Below, in pieces: positions 1-5,357 of a DNA stretch of 6,904 bases (the stretch's first letter is position 1; each line of letters starts with the position of its first letter). The position numbers were made by a program, and so were the translations under genes. Source of the stretch: VBDM01 sp035317085 (GTDB lineage Bacteria; Pseudomonadota; Gammaproteobacteria; Burkholderiales; SG8-39); assembly GCA_035317085.1 (NCBI GenBank), contig DATHHS010000265.1:1-6904 (forward strand). The letters run 5' to 3'. The notes below the pieces were generated by a model. That model did no database searches, was not told the DNA's origin, and was given only the letters and a program-made list of their open reading frames with translations.

Positions 1-810
1 CTCGTCTTCGGCCTGCACGATCGCGTACAGGTTCTTGCCGGTGTCCTTGTCGACGCGCAGCTTGGAGCAGTATTTCTGAAAGGCCTCGGCGAGCGACGAA
101 GACGGAGTGATCGGGTACCAGGCGCAGACGGTGGCGCCGCCGTAGACGCAGCCCAGCGCCGTCGCGGCGTTGCCCTCGATGAAGATCTTTTCCCCGACGT
201 TATCGGCTTTCTTCACCTTGATGCCCAGCGGGCAATCGAGGTGCTCGAGCGCGTAGGTGCGGCCCAGCTGCAGCGCGTGCAGGTTGGGTTTCAGCAGCGC
301 TTCCTTGCCCTTGTACTGCTCGCCGATCAGCTCGGCGATGGCGCCCGCGTCCATGTCGAGCAGCGCCGAGAGCGCGCCGACGTAGATGATGTTCTTGAAC
401 AGCTGGCGCTGGCGCGGGTCGGTGTAGGCCTGGTTGCAGATCTCGGTGAGCGGCAGCCCGATGACGTTGATGTCGTCGCGGAACCTGGACTTGGGCAGCG
501 GCTTGGTGTTGTCGTAGAAGAGATAACCGCCCGGATCGATTTCCTTCACGTCCGCGTCCCAGGTCTGCGGGTTCATCGCCACCATCAGGTCCACTCCGCC
601 GCGGCGGCCGAGCCAGCCGGATTCGGAGACGCGCACCTCGTACCAGGTGGGCAGCCCCTGGATGTTCGAAGGGAAGATGTTGCGCGGAGAAACCGGCACC
701 CCCATGCGCAGGATGGCTTTGGCGAAGAGCTCGTTCGCGGAGGCCGAGCCCGAGCCATTCACGTTGGCGAACTTAACGACGAAAGCGTTGATGGATTCGA
801 TGCGTTTCAT
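1..810 (-). CDS. korA: 2-oxoacid:ferredoxin oxidoreductase, fused gamma-alpha subunit (KorA type), partial
   Basis: Thiamine-diphosphate- and CoA-dependent oxidative decarboxylation of a 2-oxoacid (probably 2-oxoglutarate) to an acyl-CoA, with electrons going to ferredoxin or a partner flavoprotein; cytosolic. The first 270 codons are present and the C-terminus runs off the left edge. Residues about 10-190 are the gamma domain, with the pattern GSGSASANELFAKAILRMG (19-37), a conserved NIFPSNIQGLPTW segment (44-56) and SGWLGRRGG (64-72). The alpha domain starts near residue 205, with GNAATALGCVYGG (213-225) and the diagnostic YPITPSS (232-238), and the window ends at EDE (268-270). The ATG at 810-808 is chosen because the following residues fit the family N-terminus. 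It lies 100 bases downstream of korC on the same strand; korB should follow beyond base 1. Family identity is strong. Substrate is inferred: a 2-oxoglutarate enzyme is favoured by the KorC neighbour, but other 2-oxoacids cannot be excluded. Confidence 0.92.
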   Translation of the reverse strand, partial: MKRIESINAFVVKFANVNGSGSASANELFAKAILRMGVPVSPRNIFPSNIQGLPTWYEVRVSESGWLGRRGGVDLMVAMNPQTWDADVKEIDPGGYLFYDNTKPLPKSRFRDDINVIGLPLTEICNQAYTDPRQRQLFKNIIYVGALSALLDMDAGAIAELIGEQYKGKEALLKPNLHALQLGRTYALEHLDCPLGIKVKKADNVGEKIFIEGNAATALGCVYGGATVCAWYPITPSSSLAEAFQKYCSKLRVDKDTGKNLYAIVQAEDE

Positions 811-813
811 ACC

Positions 814-891
814 GTCGTCCCCGCGAAAGCGGGGACCCAGTGACTTTTCCCGGGAGCAACGACCCTGGATTCCCGCCTACGCGGGAATGAC
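814..891. repeat. Inverted pair of REP-like palindromic repeats between korC and korA
   Basis: Two 27-base units (814-840 and 865-891) lie in opposite orientation and match at 21 of 27 positions when one is reverse-complemented. Each folds into an 8-bp stem with a 4-base loop: 817-824 pairs with 829-836 around GAAA, and 869-876 pairs with 881-888 around CTAC. The outermost stem pair and the third pair differ between units but stay complementary (G-C against A-T, C-G against T-A). The centre holds TCCCGGGA (848-855). Translated through, the units give the 'VPAKAGTQ' and 'SFPRRRES' strings typical of dispersed extragenic palindromes in betaproteobacteria. The element fills almost the whole korC-korA gap and may affect mRNA stability or the ratio of the two products (inference). 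Confidence 0.85.
818..822 (-). promoter_or_regulatory. Presumed korA ribosome-binding site inside a repeat hairpin
   Basis: The only purine-rich stretch before the korA ATG is GGGGA, seven bases upstream on the minus strand. Four of its bases form one side of the stem of the right-hand REP-like unit, so the hairpin would hide it. The match to the anti-Shine-Dalgarno sequence is weak (a G-U pair is needed). The korC stop codon is about 75 bases upstream of this hairpin, too far for the terminating ribosome to melt it directly. Confidence 0.4.
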
Positions 892-910
892 ATATTGGGT
901 ATGTTCGATT

Positions 911-2782
911 TCACGCGGCCTTTCTCTGCGGGGTGCGGCAGCCGTGGCCGGCGTGCGTCAGGTCGAGCAGGAATTTCTGCATGTCCCAGGCGCCGGTCGG
1001 GCAGCGCTCGGCGCACAGGCCGCAGTGCAGGCAGACGTCTTCGTCCTTCGCCATGATCTTGCCGGTCTTGAGAGGACCCGAGACGTAGAGGTCCTGGGTG
1101 GGATTCTTCGCCGGCGCGGTGAGGCGCGTGCGCAGGTCGGCTTCCTCGCCGTTTTCCGTGAAGGTGATGCAGTCCATCGGGCAGATGTCCACGCAGGCGT
1201 CGCACTCGATGCACAGCTTGTCGGCGAACACCGTCTGCACGTCGCAGTTGAGGCAGCGCTGCGCTTCCTTGAAGCCGGTCATCGGATCGAAGCCGATCTC
1301 GACTTCGATCTTGATGTTCTTCAGCGTGATTTTCTGGTCCTTCAGGGGAACCTTGTAGCGTTCATCGGGCGAAATCGCGTTGTCGTAGCTCCACTCGTGG
1401 ATGCCCATCTTCTGGCTGGAGAGGTTCACGATGGGCGACGGGCGTTCCCTGATGTCCTCGCCGTTGAGGAGCTTGTCGACCGAGATCGCGGCATCGTGTC
1501 CATGAGCTACAGCCCAGATGATGTTCTTGGGGCCGAAGGCCGCGTCGCCGCCGAAAAAAATCTTCGGCTGACTCGACTGCATCGTAACCTTGTCGACGAT
1601 CGGCATGCCGTGCTTGTCGAACTCGATGCCGCTGTCCCGTTCTATCCAGGGGAAAGCATTTTCCTGTCCCACCGCGACCAGAACGTCGTCGCATTCGAAG
1701 CGCTGGTCGGGCTCGCCGGTCGGGACGAGCTTGCGCTGTCCCTTGTCGTCGCGGACGGCCTTGACCTTCTCGAAGGTCATGCCGGTGAGCTTGCCGTTCT
1801 GGTGCTCGAAAGTTTTCGGCACGAGATAATTGAGGATGGGAATGCCCTCGTGGTGTGCGTCTTCCTTCTCCCAGGGCGAGGCCTTCATTTCCTCGAAGCC
1901 GGAGCGCACGATGACCTTCACGTCCTCGCCGCCGAGGCGCTTGGACGAGCGGCAGCAGTCCATGGCGGTATTGCCGCCGCCCAGAACGATGACGCGCTTG
2001 CCGATCTTGTCGGTGTGGCCGAAGGAAACTGAGGACAGCCAGTCGATGCCGATGTGGATGTTCTTCGCCGCTTCTTTTCTTCCTGGGATATCGAGGTCGC
2101 GGCCGCGAGGTGCGCCCGAGCCGACGAATATCGCGTCGTAATTTTCAGACAGCAGCTTCTTCATGCTGCCGATCTTCGTGCCGCCCTTGAACTCGACGCC
2201 AAGTTCGAGGATGTAACCCACCTCCTCGTCGATCACTTCCATCGGCAGGCGGAAGCGCGGGATCTGCGACCAGATCATGCCGCCCGCGCGCGGATCCTGA
2301 TCGAATACGGTGACCTGATAGCCGAGCGGCGCGAGGTCGCGCGCCACGGTGAGCGACGCGGGCCCGGCGCCGATGCAGGCGACGCGCTTGCCGTTTTTCT
2401 TCGCGGCGGGCTTGGGCATCCTCGCCCTGACGTCGCCCTTGTTGTCGGCGGCGACGCGCTTCAGGCGGCAGATCGCGACGGGCTCGGGCCCCTTATGGTC
2501 GCTCGCCGCACTGGGCTCGCTTGGACCATTGTTCTCTTCGACGCGCCCTCGCCTGCAGGCGGGCTCGCAGGGACGATCGCAGGTGCGGCCGAGAATTCCG
2601 GGGAAGACGTTGGAGTGCCAGTTGACCATATAGGCGTCGTCGTAACGCCCTGCGGCGATCAACCGTATGTATTCGGGAACGGGAGTATGGGCCGGACAGG
2701 CCCATTGGCAATCTACGACTTTGTGAAAGTACGCGGGTGCACCGATATCAGTCGGCTTCAAAACAGGTTCCTTCCACGCCAA
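911..2782 (-). CDS. korC: FAD/Fe-S NAD(P)H oxidoreductase, GltD-like, of KorC type
   Basis: Likely moves electrons between the KorAB iron-sulfur centres and NAD(P)+, forming a 2-oxoacid:NAD(P)+ oxidoreductase complex. The 623 residues show: an N-terminal GltD-like Fe-S segment with C25, C29 and C68-C72-C76; an FAD site GAGPAS (138-143); a C-terminal FAD motif GGDAAFGPKN (411-420); an NAD(P) site VLGGGNTAMD (266-275); and two C-terminal [4Fe-4S] sets, CIECDACVDIC (524-534) and CLHCGLCAERC (584-594), with an extra C510/C513 pair before them. GltD-like proteins alone lack the C-terminal ferredoxin module. About 16 additional residues, rich in N, S, P and D, sit between C76 and the conserved PVAICRLKR (101-109). 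The start is uncertain: TTG at 2782 has no good ribosome-binding site, and CTG at 2812 or ATT at 2824 are in frame, with the next upstream stop at 2855-2857. No in-frame ATG exists. It is the first gene of the operon before korA. Confidence 0.88.
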   Translation of the reverse strand: MAWKEPVLKPTDIGAPAYFHKVVDCQWACPAHTPVPEYIRLIAAGRYDDAYMVNWHSNVFPGILGRTCDRPCEPACRRGRVEENNGPSEPSAASDHKGPEPVAICRLKRVAADNKGDVRARMPKPAAKKNGKRVACIGAGPASLTVARDLAPLGYQVTVFDQDPRAGGMIWSQIPRFRLPMEVIDEEVGYILELGVEFKGGTKIGSMKKLLSENYDAIFVGSGAPRGRDLDIPGRKEAAKNIHIGIDWLSSVSFGHTDKIGKRVIVLGGGNTAMDCCRSSKRLGGEDVKVIVRSGFEEMKASPWEKEDAHHEGIPILNYLVPKTFEHQNGKLTGMTFEKVKAVRDDKGQRKLVPTGEPDQRFECDDVLVAVGQENAFPWIERDSGIEFDKHGMPIVDKVTMQSSQPKIFFGGDAAFGPKNIIWAVAHGHDAAISVDKLLNGEDIRERPSPIVNLSSQKMGIHEWSYDNAISPDERYKVPLKDQKITLKNIKIEVEIGFDPMTGFKEAQRCLNCDVQTVFADKLCIECDACVDICPMDCITFTENGEEADLRTRLTAPAKNPTQDLYVSGPLKTGKIMAKDEDVCLHCGLCAERCPTGAWDMQKFLLDLTHAGHGCRTPQRKAA

Positions 2783-3125
2783 GGCTGCCGTTTCTAATTT
2801 CGCAGCTCCCAGCTTGCGCGTAATACTACAGTCTCGTAACGGCGGTGAAAAGACTTAGTTTTCAATTACTAGGCCCTCCCACTTCAAATTCCATCAATGT
2901 CTGCACCGCGCGCTGCCCTCGCTTCCAGAAGGCGCCTGCCACGCGCGAGGCCCCTATATGTACTTGGACAATCTGCGCTGCGCGGATACGTCGAAAGAAC
3001 TTTAATATAAGTAGCTATCTCATTGACATCAAATATATATAGGAGTTCAAAAGGTGTGCGAGGACGCGCTGCATACCAATGACTCAAGGGGTTAACGCGT
3101 TTCCCGTGTCCGGGATTACGGCAAC
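2783..3125 (-). other. Intergenic region with korC promoter and long leader; no convincing gene
   Basis: This 343-base stretch is AT-richer than its surroundings. It holds the minus-strand promoter at 3004-3032 and a presumed leader of about 215 nt before korC. Inside the leader is a GC-rich block (about 2901-2952) with a 6-bp inverted repeat (CCTCGC at 2917-2922, GCGAGG at 2945-2950) around a GGCGCC palindrome. A 10-codon minus-strand frame starts at ATG 2894, but nothing supports its translation. A 5-bp hairpin (3102-3106 with 3111-3115) lies just past the stop of the small gene at 3126 but has no T-tract. Other frames here lack coding character. Confidence 0.5.
3004..3032 (-). promoter_or_regulatory. 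Sigma70-type promoter reading toward korC
   Basis: On the minus strand TTGATG (3032-3027) and TATATT (3009-3004) are separated by exactly 17 bases. The -35 box matches TTGACA at four positions and the -10 box matches TATAAT at five. A run of alternating A and T just upstream (3033-3040) resembles an UP-like region. Transcription should begin near 2997. This is the best promoter seen in the region and the only good candidate for the korC-korA operon. Confidence 0.6.
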
Positions 3126-3272
3126 TTACGGTTGGCGGGGATCCTGCAGCTCGCGAGCGATTTGTCGGGCTTGGCGCCTTGCGCCGGAGGGCGCGACGAA
3201 AATCCAATAGGTCAAAGCTACCGAACCCAATAGCGCGGCAATACCCTGCACCAACTGCCACCCTGTGCTCAT
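3126..3272 (-). CDS. Small single-pass membrane protein, 48 residues, unknown function
   Basis: I do not recognise this protein. An AAAAAAGG stretch lies four bases before the ATG and is a plausible ribosome-binding site. Residues about 6-27 form one hydrophobic helix (from QLVQGIAALL to TYWIFVA), followed by a PSGARRQARQ segment and a short charged tail ending in DPRQP. By the positive-inside rule the tail would be cytosolic, with the N-terminus outside. The helix-then-arginine layout is that of many bacterial membrane miniproteins and is unlikely to arise by chance in a high-GC shadow frame. It lies on the same strand as korC, about 345 bases upstream of it, but the korC promoter lies between the two genes, so it may be transcribed separately. 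Confidence 0.45.
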   Translation of the reverse strand: MSTGWQLVQGIAALLGSVALTYWIFVAPSGARRQARQIARELQDPRQP

Positions 3273-3308
3273 ACGGCCTTTTTTGGAATTCCGGCTCTGG
3301 AATGCCGG

Positions 3309-3326
3309 CGGCGCTTCTTTGCGCCG
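3309..3326. other. Perfect stem-loop between the two small genes
   Basis: CGGCGC (3309-3314) and GCGCCG (3321-3326) form a 6-bp stem around a TTCTTT loop. Neither strand has a T-tract after it, so it is not a standard intrinsic terminator. A near direct repeat (GGAATTCCGG at 3285-3294, GGAATGCCGG at 3299-3308) sits beside it on the side toward the 48-residue gene, just upstream of that gene's ribosome-binding site. It might lie in the leader of that gene. Function is unknown. Confidence 0.35.
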
Positions 3327-3385
3327 AGGGATTCGATGGTACTCGCTATGACGAGGGCAGGCAAGCGAGCCCCCTGTGGAGCGGG

Positions 3386-3586
3386 CTACAACGGCGAGAA
3401 CGAAGTGGACTTGAGAATCCTGGATTCCTGGTGCTGGTGCTGGTGCGCACCCATCTCGGCGCTGCGCCTGAGGTAGTCCTGGAACAAGGGATCTTTCATC
3501 AGGGCGTCACGCTTTCTCTCGCGGTCGGCTTGGCTTTCGTAGTATCGTCTGCGGATTTCCCACGCAGGACTTGAAAGCAATGCCAT
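3386..3586 (-). CDS. Small charged hypothetical protein, 66 residues
   Basis: I do not recognise it. The ATG at 3586 is preceded by GAGAGAGG, which resembles a ribosome-binding site but lies very close to the start; a GTG one codon earlier is also possible. The protein is hydrophilic and mostly predicted helical, with many R, E, D and K (RRRYYESQADRERKRD, about 12-27), then MKDPLFQDYLRRSAEMG (30-46), and an HQHQHQ run (49-54) encoded by a tandem CACCAG hexamer. The sequence reads more like a real protein than the other frames here. Its first bases overlap the aroE start on the opposite strand, so if both are expressed their 5' ends are antisense to each other. Only 113 bases separate it from the next small gene. 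It could still be a chance frame. Confidence 0.35.
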   Translation of the reverse strand: MALLSSPAWEIRRRYYESQADRERKRDALMKDPLFQDYLRRSAEMGAHQHQHQESRILKSTSFSPL

Positions 3587-4485
3587 CACCTCTCTCGCGC
3601 GCGTGCGTGATGGGACACCCCGTCGCGCACTCGCGCTCGCCCATGATCCACGGCTACTGGCTGAAGACGCTCGGCATCGCAGGCGCCTACGAGCTGAAGG
3701 ACCTCACGCCCGAAGCGTTTCCGGAATTCGTGACCCGGCTCGCCGCACACGGCTATGTCGGCGGAAACGTCACCGTGCCTCACAAGGAAATGGCGTTCAA
3801 GCTGGTCCAGCGCAAGGATGAGGCGGCGCAGGCGATCGGCGCGGTCAATACGATCTGGCTCGAGGGCGGCGTGCTGAAGGGCGGGAACTCCGACACGCAC
3901 GGCTTCATCTCCAACCTCGATGACCGCGCACCGGGCTGGGATGTACCCGGATGCCGCGCAGTCGTCTTCGGCGCCGGCGGCGCCGCGCGCTCCGCCGTCT
4001 ATGCCCTGATCAACCGCGGCGCCGACGTGGTCCTGGTCAACCGGACGCTCGCCCGCGCGCAGGAGCTCGCCCGCCAATTCGGCGCGCGGGTCACGGCGCG
4101 CGAAACAGCCGAGATCCCGCGGCTGCTCCCGGCAGCGGACGTGCTGGTGAACTGCACCTCATGCGGCATGACCGGCAAGCCGCCGCTCGCAATCGATCTC
4201 GCCCCGCTCAAAGCGGGCGCGGTGGTCTACGACGTCATCTACGTGCCGCTGGAAACCGAGCTGCTCGCCGCGGCGCGCCGACGCGGCCATCGAACCGTGG
4301 ACGGTCTGGGAATGCTGCTGCAGCAGGCCGGCTTCGGTTTTCGCAAGTGGTTCGGCGGGAGTCCGAAGGTGACGGCGGAATTGAGAGCGCTGGTCGAGGC
4401 CGACATCCTGGCAAAGACCGCGAAAATAGACGCACCTTCGATAGCTACCCTGAAGCCGAATTTTTCGTCCCGGGAGAATCCATGA
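3580..4485 (+). CDS. aroE: Shikimate dehydrogenase family protein (AroE-like)
   Basis: Interconverts shikimate and 3-dehydroshikimate with NADP(H). The 301 residues carry the family signatures: shikimate-binding SRS (S18, S20) in GHPVAHSRSPMIH; NVTVPHK with T65 and catalytic K69; AIGAVNT with N90; D105 in GGNSD; the dinucleotide-binding GAGGAARS (131-138); NRTLAR (154-159), a basic pattern that fits NADP rather than NAD; NCTSCGM (191-197); and GMLLQQA (244-250) with the substrate-side glutamine. SRS favours shikimate over quinate. The ATG at 3580 is preferred over the TTG at 3571 because AGGA at 3566-3569 is ten bases from the ATG but only one base from the TTG. The stop overlaps the next start (ATGA). 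Its partners suggest a catabolic role in shikimate or quinate use rather than aromatic biosynthesis, but a housekeeping role cannot be ruled out. No clear promoter was seen; TAGTAT at 3540-3545 has no matching -35 box. Confidence 0.9.
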   Translation: MPSPLSRACVMGHPVAHSRSPMIHGYWLKTLGIAGAYELKDLTPEAFPEFVTRLAAHGYVGGNVTVPHKEMAFKLVQRKDEAAQAIGAVNTIWLEGGVLKGGNSDTHGFISNLDDRAPGWDVPGCRAVVFGAGGAARSAVYALINRGADVVLVNRTLARAQELARQFGARVTARETAEIPRLLPAADVLVNCTSCGMTGKPPLAIDLAPLKAGAVVYDVIYVPLETELLAAARRRGHRTVDGLGMLLQQAGFGFRKWFGGSPKVTAELRALVEADILAKTAKIDAPSIATLKPNFSSRENP

Positions 4486-5357
4486 CAGTTCATGAGCCCG
4501 CCCCTGCGCCGAGCAATCCACTCGGGCTCGACGGGATCGAGTTCATCGAGTACGCAACTTCGCAGCCGCAGGAGTTCGGCACCTTGCTCCAGAAAATGGG
4601 ATTCTCCGCCGTCGCGCGGCACCGTTCGCGCGAAGTGCTGCTGTACCGCCAGGGTTCGATGAACCTGATCGTCAATGCCCACCCGGATACCCTGCCCGGC
4701 CTGTCCGCTCCCGGGAACACGCCCGCCCTGGCGGCGATCGCTCTGCGGGTGCGCGATGCGGCCTACGCGTACCGGCACGCGCTCGATCTCGGCGCCTGGG
4801 AAATGCCCACGCGGGCTTCCGCCATGGAGCTGAACATCCCCGGAATCCACGGTGTGGGCGACAGCCTTATCTATTTCGTCGACCGTCACCGGGATTTCTC
4901 GATTTACGACGTCGATTTCGTGCCGCTGGCGGGCGCCAATCCCCGGTCGCCCGCGATCGCCGGCCTGCACTACTTCGGCGTGGTGCAGGCGATTCTCGTC
5001 GACCGCACCGCCGATTGGCGGGATTTCTATCAAAGCCTGTTCGGCTTCTCGGTGCTGCCGGAGGGCCAGTATTTCGGCGTCCTGCCCAGAGGCACGCTGC
5101 TCGAAAGCCCCTGCCGCAAGTTCTATCTGCAACTGATCGAGCCGCCTCCCGGATCGGAGGAGGCCCGCTGGGATGAGGCTCTGGTGCGCCTCGGCCTTGG
5201 CGCACGCGATGTCCCTGCGGCTACGCGCGCCCTGCAGGAACGCGGCATCGTGTTCGTGGACCGCGGGGCCGTGCAGCCCAGCCAGAAGGGCGCACTGACG
5301 CAGGTCTATCTCGGCGGGGTCAATTTCGAGCTGGTCGTGAGCCATCTGAAGCCATGA
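4482..5357 (+). CDS. 4-hydroxyphenylpyruvate-dioxygenase-like VOC protein, possibly the detached C-terminal half of a QsuB-type dehydratase
   Basis: The 291 residues form two vicinal-oxygen-chelate halves. The first half contains GLDGIEFIEYA (15-25), MGFSAVARHRSREVLLYRQG (39-58) and the MNLIVNA strand (60-66), all typical of the HPPD N-terminal domain. The second half opens with GLHYFGVV (161-168), providing the first metal ligand H163, and ends with NFELVVS (281-287), providing the glutamate ligand E283. The second histidine expected from HPPD near residue 236 is missing; that position is arginine and no histidine occurs between 164 and 287. The protein also stops soon after the glutamate, without the usual HPPD C-terminal tail. 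The ATG follows GGGAG (4472-4476) at suitable spacing and overlaps the aroE stop; its own stop overlaps the next start. In QsuB enzymes such a domain is fused behind a dehydratase barrel, which matches the next gene. Dioxygenase activity is doubtful. Confidence 0.85.
   Translation: MTVHEPAPAPSNPLGLDGIEFIEYATSQPQEFGTLLQKMGFSAVARHRSREVLLYRQGSMNLIVNAHPDTLPGLSAPGNTPALAAIALRVRDAAYAYRHALDLGAWEMPTRASAMELNIPGIHGVGDSLIYFVDRHRDFSIYDVDFVPLAGANPRSPAIAGLHYFGVVQAILVDRTADWRDFYQSLFGFSVLPEGQYFGVLPRGTLLESPCRKFYLQLIEPPPGSEEARWDEALVRLGLGARDVPAATRALQERGIVFVDRGAVQPSQKGALTQVYLGGVNFELVVSHLKP

Noticed and set aside
814..891. CRISPR array or IS end
   Set aside because: Only two units, in inverted orientation with a 24-base gap, no spacers and no transposase remnant; REP-like structure explains it better.
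647..2032. Long plus-strand frame opposite korC and korA
   Set aside because: It is the complement of two well-supported genes, carries no recognisable motif, and reads through the REP-like repeats.
3023..3032. TTGACATCAA palindrome overlapping the korC -35 box, reminiscent of an FNR/ANR site
   Set aside because: FNR-type sites have TTGAT and ATCAA separated by four bases. Here the TTGA and TCAA arms are only two bases apart, so the geometry does not fit.
3041..3095. Plus-strand AGGAG followed eight bases later by GTG and a 13-codon frame, possible leader peptide
   Set aside because: No plus-strand promoter with proper spacing and no related gene just downstream; most likely chance.
3102..3115. 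5-bp hairpin after the 48-residue gene as an intrinsic terminator
   Set aside because: Stem is short and no T-run follows on the minus strand.
2884..3261. 125-residue minus-strand frame covering most of the intergenic region
   Set aside because: Composition is irregular, it crosses the promoter and leader of korC, and it is out of frame with the more convincing 48-residue gene.
3951..5357. Long plus-strand frame that appears to join aroE sequence to the VOC protein
   Set aside because: Its first part is the out-of-frame shadow of aroE, rich in arginine; the real VOC start is the ATG at 4482.
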